A stretch of DNA of 21,937 nucleotides from an uncultured Oscillibacter sp. (GTDB lineage: Bacteria > Bacillota > Clostridia > Oscillospirales > Oscillospiraceae): positions 1 to 21,937 of the forward strand of contig CAJUDV010000035.1 of assembly GCA_910585385.1 (NCBI GenBank). The letters run 5' to 3'. The notes below the pieces were generated by a model. It was not told the DNA's origin and ran no database searches. It worked only from the letters and a program-made list of their open reading frames with translations. Position numbers and translations under genes: made by a program. This document shows positions 6,728 through 15,332 of the stretch, in pieces; within the stretch, counting starts at the first letter, position 1; each line of letters begins with the position of its first letter.

Positions 6728-8224
6728 TCACTTTACCGTGTCGATGAACCGCAAAAAGGCGGCCCGGCCCTCAGCCGTGCACTTGTAGACGCCGGCGTGC
6801 TCCAGCACCTGGGCAAAAACCGCGCCCACCTCCCTTTTCAGAATCCCCAGGGCGTTGTCCTGGGTGAAGGCGTGCCGGGTTTTCAGCTCCTCCGCCCAGC
6901 GGGCGTGCTTTTCCAGCGTCTCGTCGGCCCGGAGATCGCTCCCCCGGACCAGGGCCTCGGCCAAAAAACTCAGCTCCCCCTTGAGCCGGGCCGGCAGCAC
7001 CGCCAGGCCCATGACCTCAATGAGGCCGATGTTCTCCTTTTTGATGTGGTGGAGCTCCTGGTGGGGGTGATAGACCCCCAGGGGGTACTCCTCCGTGGTG
7101 ATGTTGTTTCGCAGCACCAGGTCCAGCTCGTACTGTCCCTGGCGCATCCGGGCGATGGGGGTGATGGTGTTGTGGGGCTCTCCCTCCGTCTCGGCGAAGA
7201 TGAAGGCCGCCTCATCGGTGTAGCCCCGCCAGGCCTGGAGAATCCTGTCCGCCAGCTCCACCAGACGGTTATCGTCCCCGCAGCGCAGGCGGATGACGGA
7301 CATGGGCCATTTCACAATGCCCGCCTCCACATCCTCAAATCCGGGGAAGGTCACCGGCCGCTCCACAGGGGCCCTCTCCATGGCGAAGGTATACCGCCCG
7401 CCCTGGAAGTGGTCGTGGCTCAGGATGGACCCCCCCACAATGGGCAGATCCGCGTTGGAGCCCACAAAGTAGTGGGGGAACTGCTGGATGAAGTCCAGCT
7501 GCTTGCGGAAGGTGGAGCGGTCGATCTTCATGGGGGTGTGCTCCCCGCTGAACACAATGCAGTGCTCGTTGTAGTAGACATAGGGGGAGTACTGGAAAAA
7601 CCAGCTCCTGCCGTCAATGGCCACGGGGATAATCCGGTGGTTCTGCCGGGCGGGGTGGTTCATCCGCCCGGCGTAGCCCTCGTTCTCCCGGCAGAGCTGG
7701 CACTTGGGATAGCCGCTCTGGGGGGCCGCCTTGGCGGCGGCGATGGCCCGGGGGTCCTTCTCCGGCTTGGAGAGGTTGATGGTGATGTCCAGGTCGCCGT
7801 ACTCCGTGGGGGCCACCCACTTCACGTCCTTGGCGATGCGGTAGCGGCGGATATAGTCCGTGTCCTGGCTGAATCGGTAGTACCAGTCCGTGGCCGCCTG
7901 GGGGGATTGGGCGTACTTCTCCTGAAACGTCCCGATGACCTGAGAGGGCCTGGGCGTCAGAATTCCCATCAGCCCCGTGTCAAAGAGGTCCCTGCTGGTG
8001 ATGTCCCCCTGAATGATCCCCCGCCGCACGGCGGACTCCGTCAGCGCCGACAGGATCTCCTCCAGCTCTCCCGCACAGCGAATCTCCGGCTCGGCATAGT
8101 CCTCCAGCCTCATGGCGGCCAGCAGGGTGTTGACGGCCCAGGTCCGGTCCGCCGGCTCCATCAGCCCTGCGGCAATGGCGTAGTCCGCCAGGGCGGCGGT
8201 GTAAGAATCGATATTGGCGTCCAT
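6728..8224 (-). CDS. galT: Galactose-1-phosphate uridylyltransferase, class II (Firmicutes type)
   Basis: This 498-residue enzyme belongs to the long Firmicutes-type GalT group, which transfers UMP between UDP-glucose and galactose-1-phosphate. The nucleotidyl-transfer region contains SILSHDHFQGGRYTF, with His270 and His272 (the latter the likely UMP-carrying histidine by analogy with the HxH motif). The CQLCRENEGYAGRMNHPARQN block, the KSELSF-like C-terminal region and overall length fit this class rather than the shorter E. coli GalT class (about 350 residues). ATG 8224 is preceded by GGAGGAG. It sits 18 bp after galK and 10 bp before galM, so the three are co-transcribed. Confidence 0.95.
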   Translation of the reverse strand: MDANIDSYTAALADYAIAAGLMEPADRTWAVNTLLAAMRLEDYAEPEIRCAGELEEILSALTESAVRRGIIQGDITSRDLFDTGLMGILTPRPSQVIGTFQEKYAQSPQAATDWYYRFSQDTDYIRRYRIAKDVKWVAPTEYGDLDITINLSKPEKDPRAIAAAKAAPQSGYPKCQLCRENEGYAGRMNHPARQNHRIIPVAIDGRSWFFQYSPYVYYNEHCIVFSGEHTPMKIDRSTFRKQLDFIQQFPHYFVGSNADLPIVGGSILSHDHFQGGRYTFAMERAPVERPVTFPGFEDVEAGIVKWPMSVIRLRCGDDNRLVELADRILQAWRGYTDEAAFIFAETEGEPHNTITPIARMRQGQYELDLVLRNNITTEEYPLGVYHPHQELHHIKKENIGLIEVMGLAVLPARLKGELSFLAEALVRGSDLRADETLEKHARWAEELKTRHAFTQDNALGILKREVGAVFAQVLEHAGVYKCTAEGRAAFLRFIDTVK

Positions 8225-8242
8225 CTCGTCTCGCTCCTCCTC

Positions 8243-9526
8243 TCATTTCACCTCGTCCAGCCGGACGCCGCCCACCGGGCGGATGGTGACCACATGGCAG
8301 CTGCCCTCGCCCAGGGCGGCCTCAATCCCGGCCCGGAACCGCTCCAGCTCCTCCAGGGGCACATAGGCCTGGGCCGTTCCGGCAAAGCCGCCGCCGTGGA
8401 CCCGCACCGCTCCCCGGCCCTCCAGCAGCCGCTCCGCCAGGGCCAGCGTCACCATCATCTCCTGGTGCTCCGCGGCTCCGGCGGGAACGATGTTCTGGAG
8501 ATACATGGCGGAGGACCTGCCGGACTCCCGCACCAGGCGGAGGAAGCCGGCAAAATCCCCCTCCCGCAGGGCCTGGGCCTCCGCCGCGGCCCTGCGGTTC
8601 TCCTCGTAGATGTGGAATGCCCGCAGAACCCCCCGGTCCCCGGCGGCGCGGCGCGCCTGGGGAAGGCCGGCCAGGAAGTCCTCCTCCGGCACCTCCCGCA
8701 AAACCGCCTTGCCGAAGCAGCCGCACACGGCCTTCAGCTCTCGGGTGACAGCGGCGTACTCGTCTGTCAAATCCGCGTGGTCCGCGCCGGAGTCCAGAAT
8801 ACACAGGGCGTAGCCGTTGGCGGCCAGGTCCAGGGAGATGCTCTCCACCACGGGGCTGGCGGGGTCCAAAAAGTCGATGGCCACCACGCCCCCCACGGAG
8901 GAGGCGGTCTGGTCCATGAGGCCGCAGGGCTTGCCGAAGAACACGTTCTCCGCGTACTGCCCGATCTGGGCGATCTCCACGGCGGTGGCGCGTCCGCCCC
9001 AGAAGAGGCCGTTGAGCATGGTGCCCATCAGCACCTCAAAGGCGGCGGAAGAGCTGAGGCCGCTGCCGCCGGGCACATTGGAGACCATATAGGCCTCCAC
9101 GCCCCCCACGGGGCAGCCAAGCTCTCTCATCCGGGCGGCCACGCCCCGGATCAGGGCCGCGGTGGTGTTCTCCTCCTCCGGCACCGGGGTCAGGCGGTCT
9201 AGCTCCACCGTGATCAAGGGGTACCCCTCCGACTGGACCCGGATCACGCCGCTGTCATTGGCGGCGGCGGCGGCCAGAATATCCAGGTCCACCCCGGCGG
9301 CCAGAACCCGGCCGTGCTGATGATCCGTGTGGTTGCCGCCGATCTCTGTGCGGCCGGGGGCGCTGAACAGGGCCTCCGCCTCTTTGCCGAAGGTCCTGGC
9401 AAAGCCCTCCAGAACGCCGGCGCAGCGGCTCCGGGCCGCCTCCAGCCCCAATCCGCCGTAGAGAGTCTCCAGGGTTTTGTCCAGGCCGCCCTGCCGCAGC
9501 CGTGCCGTTAGAGTCTGTCCTTCCAT
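8243..9526 (-). CDS. galK: Galactokinase (GHMP kinase)
   Basis: This 427-residue galactokinase phosphorylates alpha-D-galactose with ATP. It has the signature GRTEIGGNHTDHQHG (residues 58-72, the galactokinase signature with GNHTDH in place of GEHTDY), the phosphate-binding loop VPGGSGLSSSAA (151-162), the catalytic Asp in GLMDQTASS (Asp205) and the C-terminal GHMP motif HGGGFAGTAQAYV. ATG 9526 is chosen because AAGGAGA lies 8 nt upstream; an in-frame TTG at 9547 has no better ribosome site. It follows the MglB-like gene by 42 bp and begins the catabolic part of the operon. Confidence 0.96.
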   Translation of the reverse strand: MEGQTLTARLRQGGLDKTLETLYGGLGLEAARSRCAGVLEGFARTFGKEAEALFSAPGRTEIGGNHTDHQHGRVLAAGVDLDILAAAAANDSGVIRVQSEGYPLITVELDRLTPVPEEENTTAALIRGVAARMRELGCPVGGVEAYMVSNVPGGSGLSSSAAFEVLMGTMLNGLFWGGRATAVEIAQIGQYAENVFFGKPCGLMDQTASSVGGVVAIDFLDPASPVVESISLDLAANGYALCILDSGADHADLTDEYAAVTRELKAVCGCFGKAVLREVPEEDFLAGLPQARRAAGDRGVLRAFHIYEENRRAAAEAQALREGDFAGFLRLVRESGRSSAMYLQNIVPAGAAEHQEMMVTLALAERLLEGRGAVRVHGGGFAGTAQAYVPLEELERFRAGIEAALGEGSCHVVTIRPVGGVRLDEVK

Positions 9527-9568
9527 AGTGCTCTCTCCTTTTTCCAAGTTTTCCTGTGCCTGTATCTC

Positions 9569-10603
9569 TCAGGAGGCCTCCGGCAGAAACTCCGCCAGGT
9601 TCTCCCGCGTCACCGCCGTATGCTGCCGCCAGCAGTATTTCTCGTCCTCCAGCTCCACCGCCGCCCCGGGGTCCTCCCCCTGGGCCAGGGCGCAGCTGAG
9701 GGCCAGAATATCCTCCGCCTGACCCGCGGCGTCGTTGAGGACGGTGCCCCGCAGGGTCCCCTCCTCCACCGCCCGCAGGGCCGGAGCTGTGGCGTCCACC
9801 CCCACGATGAAGGGCATCTCCGCCGGCTCCATTCCCGCGTCCACGCAGGCGTCGATGGCCCCCAGGGCCATGTCGTCGTTGTTGGCGAACACCACCTCAA
9901 TGGCGTCCCCCAGCTCCTCCAGCCACCGCTGCATCCGAATCTTCGCCGGGCCCCGCTGCCAGTCGGCGGCGTGATTGGAGAGCTTCTCCATGGATACTCC
10001 GGCGGCAGTCAGGGTCCGGACGCTGTGCTCCGTCCGCAGCAGGGAGTCCTGGTGGCCCGGCTCCCCCTCCAGCATCACGTACTGCAAAACGCCGTCGCCG
10101 TTTCTGTCCAGGGCGGCGGGGCCGGCCCTCCAGGCGTCCAGCACCAGTCCGCCCTGGATGCGGCCCGCCTCGTCCGCCCGGGTGCCCACGTAGTAGGCGT
10201 ACTCCCAGCGGTTCAGGTCCTCCTCCACCGGCTCCCGGTTGAAAAACACCACCGGCACCCCGGCCCCCTGGGCCTTGTCGATAATCACCGCCGCCGCCGT
10301 CCGGTCCACGATGTTCACGCAGATCACGTCATACCCCTTGTCCAGGAACTGGTCCACCTGCTCGTTCTGGGTGGTCTGGCTGCCCCGGCCGTCCACCACG
10401 TTCAGGTTGATCTTCACGCCCCGGGCCCGCTCCTCCTCCAAAACCGCCTGCTGGAGGTACTGGGACAGGCTGGTGATAAAGGTATCGTCCTGCCGGTACA
10501 GCGCCACCCCCACCCGGACGGTACTCTCCCGCTTTCCCCCGCAGGCGGCGAGAACCAGCAGCAGGCACACCGCCAGCGCCGCAGCGCATCGTCTTTTCAG
10601 CAC
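9569..10603 (-). CDS. MglB-like galactose/glucose-binding lipoprotein (second copy)
   Basis: This 344-residue lipoprotein has lipobox LVLAAC (Cys21) and is homologous to MglB. Compared from memory with E. coli galactose/glucose-binding protein, it retains the calcium loop (DRNGDGVLQY) and nearly all sugar-contact positions: Asn in FFNREP, His/Asp/Arg in GHQDSLLRT, Trp in ADWQRG, Asn in FANNDD, Asp in GVDA and Asn in VLNDA. It is not next to the permease genes but inside the kinase/regulator operon, directly before galK. A role presenting galactose to the sensor, or as a second importer subunit, is inferred. Start: GTG 10603, with AGGAGG 6 nt upstream; an earlier in-frame GTG (10621) would place that ribosome site inside the gene. 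Confidence 0.88.
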   Translation of the reverse strand: MLKRRCAAALAVCLLLVLAACGGKRESTVRVGVALYRQDDTFITSLSQYLQQAVLEEERARGVKINLNVVDGRGSQTTQNEQVDQFLDKGYDVICVNIVDRTAAAVIIDKAQGAGVPVVFFNREPVEEDLNRWEYAYYVGTRADEAGRIQGGLVLDAWRAGPAALDRNGDGVLQYVMLEGEPGHQDSLLRTEHSVRTLTAAGVSMEKLSNHAADWQRGPAKIRMQRWLEELGDAIEVVFANNDDMALGAIDACVDAGMEPAEMPFIVGVDATAPALRAVEEGTLRGTVLNDAAGQAEDILALSCALAQGEDPGAAVELEDEKYCWRQHTAVTRENLAEFLPEAS

Positions 10604-10614
10604 AGGCTCCCTCC

Positions 10615-11562
10615 TCACCACGTCACCGGGAACAGTAGCTTCTGATACTCCGGGTCGTACATATTCTCCCGCCGGACCGTAAAAAAGGGCAGAGGGTCCA
10701 AAATCTCCGCCGTCTCCCGGCGGGCCAGCCGCGCCGCAGACTCCACCGCCAAATATCCGGTGGAAAAGGCGTTCTGGGCCAGAATGGACGTGATGCGCCC
10801 CTGCTCCAGCCCCGCGGTGATGGCCGCCGTGGACCCGGCGCCGTACAGCAGCGGCGGGTCCTCCAGCCGGCCGGCGGCCTCCGCCGCCCGCTCCAGGCTG
10901 GAGGCCTCAAAGGCGATCACCGCCTGGACCTTCTCCCGGGACAGCGTCTCCGCCAGAGCGTCCGCCGTACCGGTAAAGTACAGGATCTCCCGGCCCTCGG
11001 ACCTCAGCAGCGCCTCCGCCGCCGCCAGACGGTCCCCCACGCCGCTGCGCTCGGAGGCCGCCAGCACCAGCAGCACCGTCTCTCCCCGGGGGACGCCGTT
11101 CAGCGCCGCCCTTCCCAGGGCCTCGCCCAGGGCGGCATTGTCCACGCCCACATAGCCCGCCACGCCCTCCAGATTCGTCTCCAGCGTCACCAGGGCGGCT
11201 TTCGATGCGGCGCCGCGGACCTCCTCCGCCAAAGTCTCCCGGTCCGCCGGAAAGAGCAGAATGGCGCTGGCGCCGCTCTCCACCTCCCGGCGCAGGAGCT
11301 GGCCCTGCTCCTGCGCGCTGTCGGACTGGGCGGGGTACAAAAACCGCAGTTCCACATTCAGGTCCGCCGCCGCCTGCTCCATGCCCTGGCGGGCGGTGGC
11401 CCAGGCGGAGCCGTCCGCCTCCCTGAAGATCACCGACATCTCAAGAAGCTCCGGCCGCCGCTGGGACCGGGCGGGATAGAGGATCAGCATCATCAGCAGC
11501 GCCATCAAAACCGCCAGCATCAGCAGAGGCAGGACCCAGGGGCCGAACCGCCTCCCGGTCAT
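10615..11562 (-). CDS. Membrane-anchored periplasmic-binding-fold protein, probable sensor accessory
   Basis: This 315-residue protein has an uncleaved-looking N-terminal helix (PWVLPLLMLAVLMALLMMLIL) without a lipobox, so it is probably anchored by one helix. An outward-facing sugar-binding-type domain of the LacI/RbsB fold follows, from MSVIFREADGSAWATARQGM to the C-terminus, with AILLFPAD and GYVGVDNAALGEAL typical of that fold. It lacks the MglB calcium loop. Its start overlaps the kinase stop (ATGA, 11559-11562), indicating coupled translation. Similar anchored binding proteins next to LytS/YesM kinases (for example XylFII in Clostridium xylose sensing) bind the sugar and regulate the kinase. 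That role is inferred here, and the ligand is unknown. Confidence 0.75.
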   Translation of the reverse strand: MTGRRFGPWVLPLLMLAVLMALLMMLILYPARSQRRPELLEMSVIFREADGSAWATARQGMEQAAADLNVELRFLYPAQSDSAQEQGQLLRREVESGASAILLFPADRETLAEEVRGAASKAALVTLETNLEGVAGYVGVDNAALGEALGRAALNGVPRGETVLLVLAASERSGVGDRLAAAEALLRSEGREILYFTGTADALAETLSREKVQAVIAFEASSLERAAEAAGRLEDPPLLYGAGSTAAITAGLEQGRITSILAQNAFSTGYLAVESAARLARRETAEILDPLPFFTVRRENMYDPEYQKLLFPVTW

Positions 11563-13388
11563 AATCCCCCCTCCTTTCTGTACTTCCGGCTCTGTTCTTC
11601 ATCCAGGGCGGGCAGCCGGATGCGCACCGCCGTCCCGTCGTCCGGCTCGCTGAGGATGGTGAGGCCGTACTCCCGGCCAAAGGTCAGCTGAATCCGGCGG
11701 TGGACGTTCCGCAGGCCGATGCCCGACCCCTTGGAGCCCGCCGCCCCGTAGGCGCCGCCCTGGTCCAGCAGGCGCGACACCACCTCCTCCGGCATTCCGG
11801 GGCCGTTGTCCGACACCTGGATGACCACGTCCTCCCCGTCCCGGGCGGCCAGGACGCGGATCTCCCCGTCGCCGTCCGCGTAGTCCATGCCGTGGTAGAT
11901 GGCGTTCTCCAAAATGGGCTGCACGATGAGCTTGATGGTGTGGAGGGACTCCACACCATCCTCCGCCGATATTTCGGCGGAGAACTTGTTCTTATAGCGC
12001 ATCTTCTGAATGGTGAGGTAGTGCCGGGCGTGCTCCAGCTCCTCGGCCACGGTGATGATGTTGCTGCCCCGGCTCAGAGAGATGCGGAACAGCCGCGCCA
12101 GGGATGTGAGCATCACCACGGCGTCCTCCGTCCGCCCGTTCTCCGTCATCCAGATCACCGAGTCCAGGGTGTTGTAGAGAAAGTGGGGGTTGATCTGGGA
12201 CTGGAGCACATCCAGCTCACTGCGGCGCTTTTGCTCCTCCTGCTGGAGAATGTCGTCCATCAGATGCCGCATGGTGGAGACCATGGACTGAATGGACCGG
12301 CTCAGGTGCTCCACCTCGTAGGGGCCGTTGACCTTGAGATCCACCGCCTCCCGGCCCGCCTCCAGCTCCTTCACCGCCCGGTCCAGCTTCTTCAAGGGGG
12401 CAGTGATCCACGCGGAGAGGCGCAGGTTCACCAGCACCAGCAAAAACACGGAGAAGATGACAATAAAGAGGAAGAACAGCAGCAGCTGGCCGTAGTTGTC
12501 CCACAAATTTTCCGAGGGCACCACCCCCACCAGCTTCCAGCCGGTGTAGCCCACGGTCTTCACCGTCACCTGCCGCCGCTGGCCCTGGAAGACCTCGTTG
12601 TGGCTGCCGTCGGCGTAAGCGGCGGCGGCGGCGTTGTTCTCCTCCTGCAGCCCCGCATAAATCAGCTGCTGCCGGGGGTGGTAGACGATCTCCCCGGCAC
12701 CGTCCACCAGGTAGAGGTATCCCCCCTGGCCGGCCCCCAGGTCTACGTCCTTGCAGATCTGCTCGATGCCGCTGTAGCTCATGTCCACCAGCAGCACGCC
12801 GCTCTCAATGGCGCCGTCCCTGGTCAGCTCCACATGGCGGCTGAGGGACACCACCCAGCGGTAGCGGTAGTCCGGGTCCACAAAGAGGTTTTGCACATGG
12901 GGTGTAGAGAAATGGAGGTTTTCAATCCGCTCCTGGGCGGCGCTGAACCACTCCTCCCGCTCCGGTGAGACGCTGTTTTTCAAAACCGCCAGGGGCGCGG
13001 CGGCAATGAGGCCGCCGCCGTCGGAGAACACGGCGATGGACACCAGGGACTCCCGGCTGGTGTAGTACAGCAGCTCCAGGTCCCGGGCGATGTCCTCCTC
13101 CGCCAGGTCCGCGTCCTTGATGACCTGGTAATAGGCAGCATCGGAGAAGCGCATCATCTCCCGCAGGCGGGCGTCCAGATTCAAATTCACCTGGGACAGC
13201 ACCCGCTGGCTGTTCTCCGCCATCAGGGCGTTGTTGGAGGCGGAGAACCGGAGAAACAGGGTCAGCCCCAGAAAGACCATGCCCACCACGGCCACGGCGG
13301 TGAAGAACAGCGACAGGATCACCTGGATGCTGGAGCGGTGGTAGAGCTCCTTCCAGCGCCGGCACAAAGACGCGAACAATCTCGCCAC
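11559..13388 (-). CDS. Sensor histidine kinase, YesM/LytS type
   Basis: This 609-residue membrane kinase has a first helix (VILSLFFTAVAVVGMVFLGL, about 23-42) and a large extracellular double-Cache-like sensor domain (about 45-305). The second helix (LLLFFLFIVIFSVFLLVLV) leads into a HAMP-like region. The His_kinase domain contains SQINPHFLYNTLDS with phospho-acceptor His402, and the ATPase domain has ENAIYHG (N box), VSDNGPGMP (G1) and GSGIGLRNVHRR (G2). It should phosphorylate the adjacent regulator. Start: GTG 13388, with GAGGAGG 7 nt upstream. ATG 13412, with a weaker GGGGAG site, would add 8 residues, and the frame stays open to 13481. It is coupled to the downstream binding-protein gene by ATGA. 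Confidence 0.9.
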   Translation of the reverse strand: MARLFASLCRRWKELYHRSSIQVILSLFFTAVAVVGMVFLGLTLFLRFSASNNALMAENSQRVLSQVNLNLDARLREMMRFSDAAYYQVIKDADLAEEDIARDLELLYYTSRESLVSIAVFSDGGGLIAAAPLAVLKNSVSPEREEWFSAAQERIENLHFSTPHVQNLFVDPDYRYRWVVSLSRHVELTRDGAIESGVLLVDMSYSGIEQICKDVDLGAGQGGYLYLVDGAGEIVYHPRQQLIYAGLQEENNAAAAAYADGSHNEVFQGQRRQVTVKTVGYTGWKLVGVVPSENLWDNYGQLLLFFLFIVIFSVFLLVLVNLRLSAWITAPLKKLDRAVKELEAGREAVDLKVNGPYEVEHLSRSIQSMVSTMRHLMDDILQQEEQKRRSELDVLQSQINPHFLYNTLDSVIWMTENGRTEDAVVMLTSLARLFRISLSRGSNIITVAEELEHARHYLTIQKMRYKNKFSAEISAEDGVESLHTIKLIVQPILENAIYHGMDYADGDGEIRVLAARDGEDVVIQVSDNGPGMPEEVVSRLLDQGGAYGAAGSKGSGIGLRNVHRRIQLTFGREYGLTILSEPDDGTAVRIRLPALDEEQSRKYRKEGGL

Positions 13389-13445
13389 AGGCGGGCCTCC
13401 TCTCCGGAACATTTTCGCTCTCCCCCCCAGTTCCGCCGGGGAAAA

Positions 13446-13516
13446 GGCGGAGCCAGGGAGTGAAGCGCAGGTTTCCGCCATGGCGGGAAACGGAGCGGAA
13501 CGGACTTTGCTCCGCC
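13446..13516 (-). promoter_or_regulatory. Folded spacer between regulator and kinase genes
   Basis: The 129-bp gap between regulator and kinase holds nested inverted repeats: an outer stem GGCGGAGC (13446-13453) / GCTCCGCC (13509-13516) and an inner stem GTTTCCGCC (13471-13479) / GGCGGGAAAC (13482-13491, one bulged base). No T-run follows. It may tune kinase expression relative to the regulator. Function is unproven. Confidence 0.35.
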
Positions 13517-13517
13517 G

Positions 13518-15098
13518 TCAGCCGGCGCGGAACTTCGTCGGCGTTACGCCGAAGTGCTTCTTGAACACATAGCTGAAATAGTTGGCGTCCTCATAACCGC
13601 ACCGGCGGGCAATGAGATAGGTCTTATCCTCGCTGCTCCGCAGGGCCTCCGCCGCCGCCTCCATCCGCTTGACGGTGACATAGGCGGTAAAGCTCATGCC
13701 CATCTCCCGCTTAAAGAGGGTGGAGAAATAGGCGGGGCTCAGGTGGAGGTGGTCGCACAGCCGCTCCACGGAGAGGTCGCTCTCCCCGTAGTGCTCCCGG
13801 ATATAGGCCTTGGCCCGCTCCACGGTCTGTCCGGCGGAGTCCGTCCTCTGGCGGCGAAGCAGGGTCTGAATCCGCAGGCACCGCTCCAGGCACCACTCCC
13901 CCATGGCCGTGAAGGAGGAGAAGTCCGTGGCCTGCACCGCGCCGGTAAAGCCGGTGCCGAACACCTCCTCCACCTCCAGCCCGGCTCCCCGGGCCAGCCG
14001 CAGAAGGCAGGTGAGCAGCTCCAGAAAAAAGAGGTTGCACTGGCTGGCGGCGAGACCGGAGCGGCGGACCTTCTCCGTAAGGCGGCCCACCGCCTCACGG
14101 ACCTCCGCCCCGCCTCCCAGCCTTACCGCCCCGGCCAGCTCCCGCTCATCGTTTTCGTCAAAGCTGATGCGCGCTCCCGCGTCCGGCTCCAGGTCTCCGA
14201 TGTAGATGGCCCGCCCGGCTCCCACCAGTCCCCGGTAGTCCAGAGCCGCCAGGGCCCCCTCCGCCGACTGGGGCAGCCCGCCCAGCCCGGCACAGGGCGC
14301 GCCCACGCCCACGGTCAGCGTCAGCCCCAGGTAGCTCTCCGCCAGGGCGCAGACCCGGTCCAGGGCCTGGATCAGGGCGTAGATGGAACCGCCGCCCCGG
14401 GAAACCGCCAGCGCCGCCGCCGTGTCGCCGTACAAAAAAGTCCGGCAGCTCCAGCCCTCCAGGGTCAGGTTCTCCTCCAGCAGCTGCTGGACGGACAGCG
14501 CCGCCAGCTCCCGGTCCGGGCCGCCGTCCACATGGGACAATGCCGCCGTCCAGGCATCTCCGGTGATGTCCAGCTCCAGCCGGGCCGCGCGCTCCGCCGC
14601 CTGTTCCGGCGGCACGCGGCCCTCCAGCAAATGGGCGTAAAACAGCTCCCGCAGCACCGGCAGGCTCTCCTCATACCGGCGGCGAAGGGCCTCGGTGTTC
14701 TGCCGCTCCGCGCGCTCGGCGTCCAGCCGCTCCCTGAGCCGCTGGAGCACGCCTTCCAGCTCCGCCGCGCTGATGGGCTTGAGGATGTACTCGAACACGT
14801 TCATGCGAATGGCCTGTTTGGCGTACTCAAATTCGTCAAAGCCGGAGAACACCACAAATTTGGCGGCAGGGAGGCGCTCTGTGAGGATGCGGCACAGCTC
14901 CAGTCCGTCCATAAAGGGCATCTTGATGTCCGTCAGCACCACGTCCGGCTCCAGGGCCTCCGCCAGCTCCAGGGCCTCCCTGCCGTTTTCGGCCTCCCCT
15001 ACCAGATTGAAACCCAGGGCGGCCCAGTCCATCTTGCGGCTGATGCCCACTCGGATGTCCTCCTCATCGTCTACCAGCAGCACCCGGTACTCCTCCAT
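13518..15098 (-). CDS. Response regulator, YesN type (receiver + AraC DNA-binding)
   Basis: This 526-residue regulator has an N-terminal receiver domain (1 to about 120) with acidic DDEED near residue 10, phospho-acceptor Asp57 in VVLTDIKMP and the conserved Lys in YILKPIS. A long middle region of about 280 residues follows, then a C-terminal AraC-type double helix-turn-helix (about the last 100 residues: LSVERLCDHLHLSPAYFSTLFKR, then IARRCGYEDANYFSYVFKK and GVTPTKFR). This is the YesN architecture that pairs with YesM kinases. ATG 15098 follows AGGAGG by 9 nt. As the first gene of the regulator-kinase-binding-protein-gal operon, it probably controls its own operon and mglBAC; the targets are inferred. 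Confidence 0.92.
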   Translation of the reverse strand: MEEYRVLLVDDEEDIRVGISRKMDWAALGFNLVGEAENGREALELAEALEPDVVLTDIKMPFMDGLELCRILTERLPAAKFVVFSGFDEFEYAKQAIRMNVFEYILKPISAAELEGVLQRLRERLDAERAERQNTEALRRRYEESLPVLRELFYAHLLEGRVPPEQAAERAARLELDITGDAWTAALSHVDGGPDRELAALSVQQLLEENLTLEGWSCRTFLYGDTAAALAVSRGGGSIYALIQALDRVCALAESYLGLTLTVGVGAPCAGLGGLPQSAEGALAALDYRGLVGAGRAIYIGDLEPDAGARISFDENDERELAGAVRLGGGAEVREAVGRLTEKVRRSGLAASQCNLFFLELLTCLLRLARGAGLEVEEVFGTGFTGAVQATDFSSFTAMGEWCLERCLRIQTLLRRQRTDSAGQTVERAKAYIREHYGESDLSVERLCDHLHLSPAYFSTLFKREMGMSFTAYVTVKRMEAAAEALRSSEDKTYLIARRCGYEDANYFSYVFKKHFGVTPTKFRAG

Positions 15099-15120
15099 CC
15101 AAACACGCCTCCTCTCCGCA

Positions 15121-15149
15121 ATTATAATACAGTTTTTCCGATTTGAAAA
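15121..15149 (-). promoter_or_regulatory. Promoter of the regulator-galKTM operon
   Basis: On the minus strand, TTTTCA (15149-15144) and a perfect TATAAT (15126-15121) are 17 bp apart, 22 bp before the regulator start. A good promoter here fits basal production of the sensor genes. Inverted repeats just upstream (15184-15208, 15235-15249) could be operator or hairpin sequences. Confidence 0.7.
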
Positions 15150-15183
15150 TAGGACGGGCGCAAACGGCGGAAGATCTTTGAAG

Positions 15184-15208
15184 CGCCGGGCGCGTTTCAT
15201 GCCCGGCG
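15184..15208. repeat. Inverted repeat upstream of the regulator promoter
   Basis: CGCCGGGC (15184-15191) and GCCCGGCG (15201-15208) form an 8-bp stem with a 9-nt loop. A second small inverted repeat, CCGGTT/AACCGG, lies at 15235-15249. Neither is followed by a clear T-run. They lie about 35-100 bp upstream of the -35 box, where an activator could bind, but could also be parts of the mglC 3' end. Confidence 0.35.
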
Positions 15209-15282
15209 GGCTCCTCCCGCCTTGAAATCCTTTGCCGGTTTTCAACCGGACTATACCTCTCCCGTCTCCCCGCGGCAGAACG

Positions 15283-15310
15283 AGGGACCGGCGCGATGAC
15301 GCCGGTCCCT
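15283..15310 (-). terminator. Hairpin after mglC, probable weak terminator
   Basis: A perfect 11-bp stem, AGGGACCGGCG (15283-15293) / CGCCGGTCCCT (15300-15310), has a 6-nt loop, 22 bp past the mglC stop. The bases after it on the minus strand (CGTTCTGCC) are only weakly T-rich. Partial readthrough into the regulator operon is possible. Confidence 0.6.
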
Positions 15311-15332
15311 GCGGTTCTTATGGGAATACCCC

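Noticed and set aside
6602..9202. An 866-codon open frame on the plus strand across galM, galT and galK
   Set aside because: It is antisense to three well-supported enzymes, its composition is repetitive (Gly, His, Leu, Val, Gln), and it has no ribosome site or promoter.
13554..15146. A 530-codon plus-strand frame opposite the response regulator
   Set aside because: The minus strand encodes an intact receiver and AraC domain. The plus frame is composition-driven.
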